DNA of 46,008 bases from Acidimicrobiia bacterium. GTDB taxonomy: Bacteria; Acidobacteriota; Vicinamibacteria; Vicinamibacterales; UBA2999. The position numbers were made by a program, and so were the translations under genes. The notes under the pieces are model-generated. The model was given only the letters and a program-made list of their open reading frames with translations, did no database searches and was not told the origin of the DNA. How positions within the stretch are numbered: position 1 is the first letter of the stretch; every line of letters begins with the position of its first letter. The stretch spans positions 1 to 46,008 of the forward strand of contig VFZG01000029.1 in the NCBI GenBank assembly GCA_016871275.1, given 5' to 3'. Of the stretch, positions 8,115 to 16,530 are shown piece after piece.

Positions 8115-9034
8115 TTGCCTTCGTCTTCCCCGGACAAGGCTCGCAGGCTGTGGGCATGGGCAAGGCTTTCGCCAACCAGTTCGACATCTGCCGCCAGACC
8201 TTCGCTGAAGCCGACGCGGCGCTCGGCGAATCGCTGAGCGACCTGATCTTCAACGGGCCGGCGGATCGGCTCACGCTGACCGAGAACACGCAGCCGGCCA
8301 TTCTGACCATGAGCGTCGCGGTGTGGCGCCTGTTGGACTCCAGGGGCGTGCGGCCCGCGTTGGTCGCCGGCCACAGCCTCGGTGAGTACTCGGCGCATGT
8401 CGCGGCAGGCACGCTGGCGTTTGCTGACGCGGTGCGACTGGTGCGCAACCGCGGGCGCTACATGCAGGAAGCGGTGCCGCTGGGCGCCGGCGCGATGGCC
8501 GCGATTCTCGGACTGGACGAGGCCGGCGTGAAGCAGGCCTGCGACGAAGCGGCGCAAGGTGAAGTCGTCAGCCCCGCCAACCTGAATGCGCCCGGCCAGA
8601 TTGTGGTCGCCGGCACGGCGGCCGCCGTCGCGCGGGCATCGGAGCGCGCCAGGGCGCTCGGCGCCAGGCGCGCCATTCCGCTTCTGGTGAGCGCGCCGTT
8701 CCATTGCGCGCTGATGAAGCCGGCCGAGGTTCGGCTGACGCCGGAGCTACGCTCCGCGCCGTCGTCGAATCCACGGGTGCCGGTGATTGCCAATGTTGAC
8801 GCACAGCCGAAGCGGACGGCGGCTGAGTCGATCGATGCGTTGATCGCGCAGATTGCCTCGCCGGTGCGATGGGAAAGCGTCGTTCAGCGCCTTGCGTCGG
8901 AAGGCGTCACCCGATATGTTGAAGTAGGTCCCGGCAAGGTACTGTCGGGTCTGGTGAAGAAGATCGCCGGCGGCGCCACCATTCAGAACGTCGAAGGTCC
9001 GGATGACCTTGCGGCGATCGAGGAACAGTCCTGA
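8111..9034 (+). CDS. fabD: Malonyl-CoA:ACP transacylase FabD
   Basis: Loads malonyl groups from CoA onto acyl carrier protein for fatty-acid elongation. The 307 residues are the usual length. The N-terminal oxyanion loop GQGSQ (residues 9-13 region) follows MIAFVFP, and the catalytic Ser (about 89) is in GHSLGE. The later SAPFHCALM has the catalytic His, and Gln lies in QIASPVRWES. The GTG start at 8111 is chosen because family proteins begin right at the AFVFPGQGSQ strand; the frame is open further upstream but only through plsX sequence. The start overlaps the last TGA of the plsX remnant, and the stop overlaps the fabG start (CTGA). Confidence 0.96.
   Translation: MIAFVFPGQGSQAVGMGKAFANQFDICRQTFAEADAALGESLSDLIFNGPADRLTLTENTQPAILTMSVAVWRLLDSRGVRPALVAGHSLGEYSAHVAAGTLAFADAVRLVRNRGRYMQEAVPLGAGAMAAILGLDEAGVKQACDEAAQGEVVSPANLNAPGQIVVAGTAAAVARASERARALGARRAIPLLVSAPFHCALMKPAEVRLTPELRSAPSSNPRVPVIANVDAQPKRTAAESIDALIAQIASPVRWESVVQRLASEGVTRYVEVGPGKVLSGLVKKIAGGATIQNVEGPDDLAAIEEQS
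9020..9024 (+). promoter_or_regulatory. Ribosome-binding site supporting the CTG start of fabG
   Basis: GAGGA ends 6 bases before the CTG at 9031. It lies inside the last codons of fabD, as expected for a coupled pair, and supports initiation at CTG. Confidence 0.5.
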
Positions 9035-9771
9035 CCCCCTTCGACGGCAAGATTGCCATTGTTACCGGCGCGTCGCGCGGCATCGGCCGCGCCATTGCCG
9101 AGCGGCTGGCGTCCGGTGGCGCCACCGTGGTCTGCGTGGCGCGTGGCGCCAACGCCGCGGCAACCGCCGCGGCGATTGCGGCTTCCGGCGGCAAGGCCGA
9201 AGCGCTCGGCGTGGACGTGACCGACGCCGCTGCGGTCGAGGGGTTGATCAAGGGCGTCATCGACAGGTACGGCAAGCTCGATATCCTGGTCAGCAATGCC
9301 GGCATCACACGGGATCAGCTGATGCTGCGGATGAAGCGCAGCGATTGGGACGAGGTGCTGGCGACCAACCTCACCGCGTCGTTCACGCTGTGCCAGGCCG
9401 CCCTGCGGCCGATGATCCGGGCGCGCGCCGGCCGCATCATCGCGATTAGCTCCGTCGTGGGCCAGATGGGCAACGCCGGACAGGCGAACTACGCGGCCTC
9501 CAAGGCCGGCCTGATTGGATTCTGCAAGTCACTGGCGCGCGAAGTGGCGTCGCGCCAGGTCACGGTCAACGTCGTCGCGCCGGGCTTCATCGAGACCGAC
9601 ATGACCAGGGCGCTGGCCGATGAGGCAAAGACGGATTGGTCCACGCTGATTCCGCTGGGCCGGATTGGCACGCCGGCGGAGATTGCCGCCGCGGTTGGTT
9701 TTCTGGCGTCCGACGAGGCGTCGTATATTACAGGTCAGGTTCTCGCCGTCAACGGCGGGATGTACATGTAG
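9031..9771 (+). CDS. fabG: 3-oxoacyl-ACP reductase FabG, apparent CTG start
   Basis: NADPH-dependent reductase of the fatty-acid elongation cycle (short-chain dehydrogenase family). The frame carries the Rossmann motif TGASRGIG at residues 12-19, NAG at about 89-91, catalytic Ser near 141, and the YAASK motif with Tyr 154 and Lys 158. The C-terminal [14 protein letters not shown] is standard. The first ATG or GTG usable in this frame (9127) lies after the Rossmann motif and would destroy the enzyme. Between the in-frame stop at 9004 and the motif the only start-like codon is CTG at 9031, which overlaps the fabD stop as CTGA and has GAGGA 6 bases upstream. CTG is therefore the likely start, giving 246 residues. 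Confidence 0.93.
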   Translation: MTPFDGKIAIVTGASRGIGRAIAERLASGGATVVCVARGANAAATAAAIAASGGKAEALGVDVTDAAAVEGLIKGVIDRYGKLDILVSNAGITRDQLMLRMKRSDWDEVLATNLTASFTLCQAALRPMIRARAGRIIAISSVVGQMGNAGQANYAASKAGLIGFCKSLAREVASRQVTVNVVAPGFIETDMTRALADEAKTDWSTLIPLGRIGTPAEIAAAVGFLASDEASYITGQVLAVNGGMYM

Positions 9772-9781
9772 GGAGGGGACA

Positions 9782-10021
9782 GTGGCCGTTGCCGACAAGG
9801 TGAAGAGCATTATCGTGGAGCAGTTGGGCGTCGACGAGGAGGAAGTGACTCCGGATGCGTCGTTTGTCGATGACCTGGGCGCGGACTCGCTCGACACCGT
9901 CGAACTCGTGATGGCGTTCGAGGAGGAGTTCGGCATCGAGATTCCTGACGAGGAGGCGGAGAAGATCACGCGCGTCAAGGAAGCGGTGACCTACATCGAG
10001 GCGCACGCGAAGAAGAAGTAA
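9782..10021 (+). CDS. acpP: Acyl carrier protein
   Basis: Carrier of growing acyl chains, 79 residues, very acidic. The phosphopantetheine attachment site is Ser in [20 protein letters not shown], the classic DSL motif. The start is GTG at 9782, preceded by a strong GGGAGGGG ribosome-binding site. Family proteins begin with just this short helix ([15 protein letters not shown]). It lies between fabG and fabF, the usual order. Confidence 0.97.
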   Translation: MAVADKVKSIIVEQLGVDEEEVTPDASFVDDLGADSLDTVELVMAFEEEFGIEIPDEEAEKITRVKEAVTYIEAHAKKK

Positions 10022-10026
10022 AGGCA

Positions 10027-10042
10027 TCCGGCGTCAGCCGGA
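10027..10042 (+). repeat. Palindromic REP-like element between acpP and fabF
   Basis: TCCGGCGTCAGCCGGA is a perfect 6-base inverted repeat with a 4-base loop, related to the longer copy at 28997-29014. It lies in the 44-base acpP-fabF spacer, so it would form a hairpin in the transcript. Confidence 0.6.
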
Positions 10043-10065
10043 CTGCCGCAAGGGCGGAGGTCCAG

Positions 10066-11307
<1,242 letters not shown>

Positions 11308-11387
11308 CGGCCCAGCGGCGCAGGGGGGTGGGGGCTTCAGCTTGGCCGCTGGCTCCCTCGGCCCCTAAGGCCCTAAGCCCAAACCAA

Positions 11388-12173
11388 ATGAAAATCGCAG
11401 TCTGCATCAAACAAGTTCCGACGCGCGAGTGGCAGCCGCGCCTGAACGACGACAAGACCTGGGTCCGCGATCAGGACGTCAGCTACGAAATGAACGAGCC
11501 AGACGCCTACGCGCTCGAAGAAGCGCTGCGGCTGCGTGAAAAGCACGGCGGGGAAGTGGTGGTCTGTTCCGCCGGCCCGTCGCGCGTGCAGCAGGTGATT
11601 CGCGAGGCGCTGGCGCGTGGCGCCGATCGCGCGCTGCACGTCGAAGACGACGCGCTGGCGACCGCCGATGCCTTTACCGCGGCGTCGGCGCTGGCGCCGG
11701 CCATGGCGGAGCAGAAGTTCGACCTGATCCTCACCGGCCTGCAGAGCGACGACCAGGGACATGCGCAGTTCGGCCCGGTACTGGGTGAAAAGCTCGGTGT
11801 CCCGCACTCGACCATCATCATGGAAGTGAACATCGACCCGTCGACCGGCTCAGGGCAGGCGGGCGGCTCGATGCGCGTCAAGCGCGAGCTCGAGGGCGGG
11901 TGGTTCCAGTACATCACCATGCCGCTGCCGGCGCTGCTGACGATTCAGAGCGGCATCAATACGCTGCGCTACGCGACGCTGAAGGGCATCATGGCGGCGA
12001 AGAAGAAGGAGATCGCCAAGGTCGCGGCTCCGGCGGGCCTGGCCGCGCGGCAGAAGATCGTCGCGATGTATGCGCCGCAGAAAGCCAAGCAGACGGTGAT
12101 GATCACCGGTGCTCCGGCCGAAGCCGCCCGGGAGCTGGTCAAGCGTCTTCGCGAGGAGGCGCGCGTCCTATGA
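11388..12173 (+). CDS. etfB: Electron transfer flavoprotein, beta subunit
   Basis: The ETF beta subunit binds AMP and, with the alpha subunit, carries electrons from acyl-CoA and other dehydrogenases to ETF-quinone oxidoreductase. The protein is 261 residues. N-terminal MKIAVCIKQVP, the LILTGLQSDDQGHAQFGPVLGEKLGVPH region and the C-terminal LKGIMAAKKKEI are typical. In the middle, at about residues 151-161, is an inserted stretch DPSTGSGQAGG encoded by a short repeat (11836-11867) that also occurs in etfA. The ATG start at 11388 is the only one giving the right N-terminus; there is no clear Shine-Dalgarno. The stop overlaps the etfA start (ATGA). Confidence 0.95.
   Translation: MKIAVCIKQVPTREWQPRLNDDKTWVRDQDVSYEMNEPDAYALEEALRLREKHGGEVVVCSAGPSRVQQVIREALARGADRALHVEDDALATADAFTAASALAPAMAEQKFDLILTGLQSDDQGHAQFGPVLGEKLGVPHSTIIMEVNIDPSTGSGQAGGSMRVKRELEGGWFQYITMPLPALLTIQSGINTLRYATLKGIMAAKKKEIAKVAAPAGLAARQKIVAMYAPQKAKQTVMITGAPAEAARELVKRLREEARVL
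11836..11867 (+). repeat. In-frame coding repeat in etfB (GGCTCAGGGCAGGC type)
   Basis: The core TCGACCGGCTCAGGGCAGGC is nearly the same as TCGGCAGGCTCAGGGCAAGC in etfA. It is translated as PSTGSGQAGG and breaks a beta-strand-rich region of the conserved protein. Confidence 0.75.
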
Positions 12174-13162
12174 TTCTCGTCATCGCCGAACAGAAAGACG
12201 GCAAGCTGAACCGTGCCAGCCTGGAGACGATTACGGCGGCGCAGCAGTTGGCAGGCAGCTCGGGTGCGGCGCCGATCACGATTGCCGTGGCCGGCCAGAA
12301 CGTCGGGCCGGTCGCGAGTGAGCTGGCCAACTACGGCGAGGTGATCGCGATCGACCACGCCGCGCTGGCGCAGTACAGCCCGGATGCGTTCGTGCAGGCG
12401 TTTCAGCAGGTGGTCACGCAGGTGTCGCCGACGTTCGTCCTGCTGCCGCACACCTACCAGACGCGCGACTTCTCGCCCGCGCTGGCGACACGGATGGATC
12501 GTGCGCTCGTGACGGATGTCATCAGCGTGAGGGGCACCCATTCGGCAGGCTCAGGGCAAGCCGGCGCGGGCGTTTCGTTTTCGCGGCCGATGTTCCAGGG
12601 CAAGATGACGGCTGACGTGCAGCCGCAGGGGTCGGCGCCGCATTTCATCACCATCCAGATCGGCGCGTTCCGGGCGGACGCCGCCACCAAGGCAGCGTCG
12701 GCTTCGTCGGTCAGCAGCGCGACCATCACGATCGATGAGTCGCAGCTGCGGCAGCGGCCCGAGGCGCCGTTCCAGGAAGCCAAGGCGGCCGTCGATCTGT
12801 CGCAGGCCGAACGCATTGTCTCGGTTGGCCGAGGCATCAAGTCGCAGGAGAACATCGCGGTGGCGGAGCAGCTGGCAAAGGCGTTTGGCGCCGAACTGGC
12901 CGCCTCCCGGCCGATCTGCGACAACGGCTGGCTGCCCATGGAGCGGCAGATTGGCAGTTCCGGCCAGACGGTGGCGCCAAAGTTGTATGTCGCGCTGGGC
13001 ATCTCGGGCGCGATTCAGCACCTGGTCGGCATGAAGGGCTCGCGCACCATCGTTGCCATCAACAAGGACGCCGAGGCGCCGATCTTCGAGGTGGCCGACT
13101 ATGGAGTGCAGGGCGATCTCTTTGAACTCGCACCGGCAATCATTGCAGAATTGCAAAAGTGA
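12170..13162 (+). CDS. etfA: Electron transfer flavoprotein, alpha subunit
   Basis: FAD-binding partner of EtfB, 330 residues. The C-terminal FAD domain is clear: QAERIVSVGRGIKSQENI, then SRPICDNGWLPMERQIG, the motif GQTVAPKLYVALGISGAIQH and INKDAEAPIFEVADYG. The start is ATG at 12170 with GAGGAGG upstream, overlapping the etfB stop. At about residues 122-133 is THSAGSGQAGAG, encoded by a copy of the repeat found in etfB (12537-12568). The stop overlaps the GTG start of the quinone oxidoreductase gene, so all three genes are coupled. Confidence 0.96.
   Translation: MILVIAEQKDGKLNRASLETITAAQQLAGSSGAAPITIAVAGQNVGPVASELANYGEVIAIDHAALAQYSPDAFVQAFQQVVTQVSPTFVLLPHTYQTRDFSPALATRMDRALVTDVISVRGTHSAGSGQAGAGVSFSRPMFQGKMTADVQPQGSAPHFITIQIGAFRADAATKAASASSVSSATITIDESQLRQRPEAPFQEAKAAVDLSQAERIVSVGRGIKSQENIAVAEQLAKAFGAELAASRPICDNGWLPMERQIGSSGQTVAPKLYVALGISGAIQHLVGMKGSRTIVAINKDAEAPIFEVADYGVQGDLFELAPAIIAELQK
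12537..12568 (+). repeat. In-frame coding repeat in etfA (GGCTCAGGGCAAGC type)
   Basis: TTCGGCAGGCTCAGGGCAAG followed by CCGGCG is the second copy of the repeat in etfB at 11836-11867. Here it is read as HSAGSGQAGAG. Confidence 0.75.
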
Positions 13163-14817
13163 GCCGTGAGACCCTCGACGTTGACGTCCTGATCGTCGGC
13201 GGAGGGCCCGCGGGCCTTTCGACCGCACTGCGACTCGCTCAGCTCCAAAAGGCCAGGGGCGGCGAACCGCTGTCGATCGCCGTCATCGAGAAGGCGCGCG
13301 AGGCGGGCATTCACCAGCTGTCGGGCGCGCTGCTCGACCCGTCCACGCTCCAGGATCTCGTTCCTGATTTCAAGTCCAGAGGCGCGCCGCTGGGCACGCC
13401 GGTCGACAACGACAACATCTACTTCCTGACGCAGGAGAGCAAGGTCCGCCTGCCGATCACGCCCCCGCCGTTCCAGAACCACGGCAACTACATCATTTCG
13501 CTCAGTCAGTTCACGAAGTGGCTGGCGGCGCAGGTCGAAGCTGAAGGCATTGACCTGTTCTGGGGATTCCCGGGGCAGCAGGTGCTGATCGAGGGAAACC
13601 GGGTCACCGGTGTCCGCACCGGCGATCGTGGTGTGGGCAAGGATGGCCAGCCGCGGGGCGCGTTTGAGCCGGGGGCGGACATCCAGGCCAAGGTCACGAT
13701 CTTCGCCGACGGGGTGCGCGGCCATCTCACCAGGCAGCTCTATCGCTACTTGAACATCGGCGCCGGGGCCGAGCCGGCGCAGTTTGCGATCGGCATCAAG
13801 GAGCTGTGGGACATTCCGAAGGATCGGCTGAAGCCGGGCACCGTGATTCACACGCTCGGCTACCCGCTGCGCGAAGAAGAGTTCGGCGGCACGTGGCTGT
13901 ATGCGATGGCTGACGGACGGGTGTCGATCGGCATGGTGGTGGGCCTCGAGTACCACGACCCGCTGTTCGATCCGCACGCGGCGTTTCAGCATTTCAAGCT
14001 GCACCCGTACATCAAGGGCATTCTCGACGGTGGCACCATCGTGCGCTACGGTGCGAAGGCGGTGCCCGAGGGCGGGTGGCACACGCAGCCGCACCTCTTC
14101 GTGGACGGCGCGCTGATTGCCGGCGATGCCGCGAACTTCGTCAACTCAATGCGTCTCAAGGGCATCCACCTGGCGATGCGCAGCGGCATGCTGGCCGCCG
14201 AGACCGCGTTCGATGCGCTTCGCGCCGGCGATACGTCGGCCGCCGCCCTGTCGGCCTACAAGACCCGTGTCGATGCCAGCCCGATCAGGAGGGAGCTCTA
14301 CCCGGTCCGCAACGTCCATCAGGCCTTCGGCGCCGGCCTGGTGGCCGGCAGCGTCGCGGCGGGCATGGCCATGTTTACGGGCGGCGTGCTGCCGCCCGAC
14401 CTGAGCGGCCACGCCGGCCACAAGGCAATGCGCACCATCGCCGAGTACTACGGGATGAGCAAGCGCGACATCCTGGCGGCCTCGAACGCCGCGCCGATCG
14501 ATCGCAAGGTCACGTTCGACAAAGTGACCGGCGCGCACTATTCCGGCACCCATCACGACGAGGATCAGCCCGTGCACCTGCTGGTCCACACCGAGGTGTG
14601 CCACTCGATCTGCGGCAGCGAGTACGGCCACCCCTGCGTGCGGTTCTGCCCGGCCAACGTCTACGAAATGGTGGACGATGGCGCCGGCGGGCGGCGGCTG
14701 CAGATCAACGCGTCGAACTGCGTGCACTGCAAGGCATGCGACATCATGGATCCGTACGGCGTGATCACCTGGGTCGCGCCTGAAGGTGGAGAAGGTCCCT
14801 CGTACGAGGGCATGTGA
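13159..14817 (+). CDS. Electron transfer flavoprotein-ubiquinone/menaquinone oxidoreductase
   Basis: Membrane-associated FAD/4Fe-4S enzyme that takes electrons from ETF and reduces the quinone pool. It has 552 residues, as usual. The N-terminal FAD motif VLIVGGGPAGLSTALRLA is at about residues 9-26. A mid-region FAD contact is LFVDGALIAGDAANFVN. The C-terminal ferredoxin-like domain has Cys residues in HPCVRFCPANVYEMV and ASNCVHCKACDIMDPYGVI. GTG start overlaps etfA's TGA; the end overlaps the next gene's GTG (GTGA at 14814-14817). With etfB and etfA this forms a complete electron route from flavin dehydrogenases, for example in fatty-acid or amino-acid oxidation, to quinone. Confidence 0.95.
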   Translation: MSRETLDVDVLIVGGGPAGLSTALRLAQLQKARGGEPLSIAVIEKAREAGIHQLSGALLDPSTLQDLVPDFKSRGAPLGTPVDNDNIYFLTQESKVRLPITPPPFQNHGNYIISLSQFTKWLAAQVEAEGIDLFWGFPGQQVLIEGNRVTGVRTGDRGVGKDGQPRGAFEPGADIQAKVTIFADGVRGHLTRQLYRYLNIGAGAEPAQFAIGIKELWDIPKDRLKPGTVIHTLGYPLREEEFGGTWLYAMADGRVSIGMVVGLEYHDPLFDPHAAFQHFKLHPYIKGILDGGTIVRYGAKAVPEGGWHTQPHLFVDGALIAGDAANFVNSMRLKGIHLAMRSGMLAAETAFDALRAGDTSAAALSAYKTRVDASPIRRELYPVRNVHQAFGAGLVAGSVAAGMAMFTGGVLPPDLSGHAGHKAMRTIAEYYGMSKRDILAASNAAPIDRKVTFDKVTGAHYSGTHHDEDQPVHLLVHTEVCHSICGSEYGHPCVRFCPANVYEMVDDGAGGRRLQINASNCVHCKACDIMDPYGVITWVAPEGGEGPSYEGM

Positions 14818-15497
14818 CCACCGCCGACTGGTCCGCGTCAGCGCGCAAGCGCACCGAGGTCGCGGCCATCGCAGCGCTCGGGTATCCGGTCCTTCGCGCC
14901 CTGGGCTCGACCTGGACGTGGCAGGTCAGCGGCGCCGAGCACGACGAAGCGATCCGAGCCAGGGGCGAGCACCCCGTTCTCGCGTTGTGGCACGGCCGCA
15001 TCCTTCCGGCTGCTCACTACTTCCAACGGCGCGGCATCGTGGCGATGGCCAGCGAGAATTTCGACGGCGAATGGATAGCGCGCATCCTCATGAAGTTCGG
15101 CTTCGGCATCGCGCGCGGATCGACGTCGCGCGGCGGTTCGAGGGCACTGCGGCAGCTCGTGCAAACGGTCGGATCACACGGCGTGGCCTTCACCCTGGAC
15201 GGCCCCCGGGGCCCCGCTGAAGTCGCGCAGCCCGGCGCAGTGTGGCTGTCGAAGGCCACGGGCAATCCGCTGATGCCGTTTCACTGTGAAGCCGCATCCA
15301 GCTGGACGATGAAGTCGTGGGACCGTACCCAAATCCCCAAGCCGTTCACCACGGTGGCGATGGCGATTCGCCCGCCCCTCTATGTGCCGCGTGACGCCGA
15401 TGCCCAGGCGTTGCGGTCGGCGCTCACGGCGCTGGAGGCCTCACTGGCCGAAGCCCGGACGGAGTGCCGGCGCCTGTTGTCACGGGATACCCTTTAG
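14814..15497 (+). CDS. DUF374 lysophospholipid acyltransferase-like protein
   Basis: A 227-residue DUF374-family protein, related to lysophospholipid and lipid A acyltransferases. Family marks are LALWHGRILPAAHYF (the HGR/HX4D-like catalytic His region, about residues 60-74), RRGIVAMASENFDGEWIA, RGSTSRGGSRALRQL, and TLDGPRGPAEVAQPG. Later comes SWDRTQIPKPFTTVAMA. No clear membrane helix, but the N-terminal hydrophobic part may associate with the membrane. It overlaps the ETF-QO stop by 4 bases, although no direct functional link is known. Its substrate is not known; a lipid role is inferred from the family. Confidence 0.85.
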   Translation: MTTADWSASARKRTEVAAIAALGYPVLRALGSTWTWQVSGAEHDEAIRARGEHPVLALWHGRILPAAHYFQRRGIVAMASENFDGEWIARILMKFGFGIARGSTSRGGSRALRQLVQTVGSHGVAFTLDGPRGPAEVAQPGAVWLSKATGNPLMPFHCEAASSWTMKSWDRTQIPKPFTTVAMAIRPPLYVPRDADAQALRSALTALEASLAEARTECRRLLSRDTL

Positions 15498-15499
15498 CG

Positions 15500-16426
15500 A
15501 TGTCGTTAGTGCTCGTCAGTTCCAGGCGCTTTGTCGATCATGTGACTCCAGCCGGCCACCCTGAACGTCCCGAGCGTGCGGAGACGCTGCTGGCGGTGGC
15601 GGCGTCGTTCAAGGAACAGGGGGGCGAGGTGATCGAGCCGCGGGCCGCGACCGACGAAGATCTGCTCCGCGTGCACACGCAGGAACACATCGACGCGATC
15701 GTCGCCACACGCGGCAAGGCGACGATGATCGACGAGGACACGTTCACCTCGCCTGACTCCGACGACATCGCACGGCTGGCCGCGGGTGCGGTACTGACCG
15801 GCGTCGATCGGGTCCTGGATGGACCCAGCGGATCGCGAGCACTGGTGCTGGTTCGGCCCCCTGGGCATCACGCTGAAGCCGATCGCGCGATGGGCTTCTG
15901 TCTGTATAGCAACATCGCCGTCGGTGCGGCGTACGCGCGGTCGCGTGGTTGCGCGCGCGTGGCCATCGTCGACTACGACGTCCATCACGGCAACGGCACG
16001 CAGTGGATCTTCTACGAGGATCCCACCGTGCTGTTCGTCTCGTCGCACCAATATCCGTTGTATCCGGGCACCGGGGCGGCGGAGGAGAAAGGCCGGGGCG
16101 CCGGCGTGGGATTCACGCTCAACCTGCCGTTGGTGATTGGAACGAAAGACGAGGAGGTCGAGCGCCAGTACGAAGAGCAGGTGTATCCGGCGCTTTGTGG
16201 CTTCAAGCCCGATCTGCTGATGATCTCGGCAGGATTCGACGCCCATGAGCTCGATCCGCTCGGCCAGTTGCGCATGACCACCCAGGGCTTCGGCCGCCTC
16301 ACCAGGCAGCTGCTGACGGTCGCCGACGAGCTCTGCGAGGGCAGAGTGGTGCTGGTGACCGAGGGCGGCTATCACCTGGATGCGCTACGCGACAGCCTGA
16401 CGATGGTGATCGACGTGGCCCGCTGA
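15500..16426 (+). CDS. Histone deacetylase-superfamily amidohydrolase
   Basis: A 308-residue zinc-dependent deacetylase of the HDAC/acetoin utilisation/acetylpolyamine amidohydrolase superfamily. Motifs: HPERPERAE near the N-terminus, RPPGHHAEADRAMGFCLYSN (active-site His pair), VAIVDYDVHHGNGTQ (zinc-binding Asp and His), and ISAGFDAHELDPLGQL (third zinc ligand). The C-terminal VTEGGYHLDALRDSL contains the GGY motif with the transition-state Tyr. ATG at 15500 fits the family start; the frame is open to 15464 but the extra residues overlap the upstream gene. The substrate (protein lysine, polyamine or other) is not determined. A strong hairpin-forming repeat follows the stop. Confidence 0.93.
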   Translation: MSLVLVSSRRFVDHVTPAGHPERPERAETLLAVAASFKEQGGEVIEPRAATDEDLLRVHTQEHIDAIVATRGKATMIDEDTFTSPDSDDIARLAAGAVLTGVDRVLDGPSGSRALVLVRPPGHHAEADRAMGFCLYSNIAVGAAYARSRGCARVAIVDYDVHHGNGTQWIFYEDPTVLFVSSHQYPLYPGTGAAEEKGRGAGVGFTLNLPLVIGTKDEEVERQYEEQVYPALCGFKPDLLMISAGFDAHELDPLGQLRMTTQGFGRLTRQLLTVADELCEGRVVLVTEGGYHLDALRDSLTMVIDVAR

Positions 16427-16431
16427 AGGCC

Positions 16432-16503
16432 CCACAGAGACACGGAGGCACGGAGCACTTCGGCTACTTCCCAACGTAGCTCCGTGCCTCCGTGTCTCCG
16501 TGG
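16432..16503 (+). repeat. Long inverted repeat between the HDAC-like gene and leuS
   Basis: The left arm 16432-16456 starts CCACAGAGACACGGAGGCAC and the right arm 16479-16503 is its reverse complement over 25 bases with one mismatch; the loop is 22 bases. It would form a very stable hairpin in RNA on either strand. No T-run follows, so it is not a typical intrinsic terminator. A related hairpin follows carB at 45608-45711. Confidence 0.85.
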
Positions 16504-16530
16504 CGCCGTACGTTATCCTTAGCAGTTATC

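Noticed and set aside
11318-11387. G-run followed by C-run after fabF as an intrinsic terminator
   Set aside because: The stem has many mismatches and no T-run follows; etfB is probably reached by its own promoter or read-through, and this cannot be decided.
16492-16530. An upstream GTG start for leuS
   Set aside because: It lies inside the inverted repeat's right arm and the extra 13 residues are not family-like.
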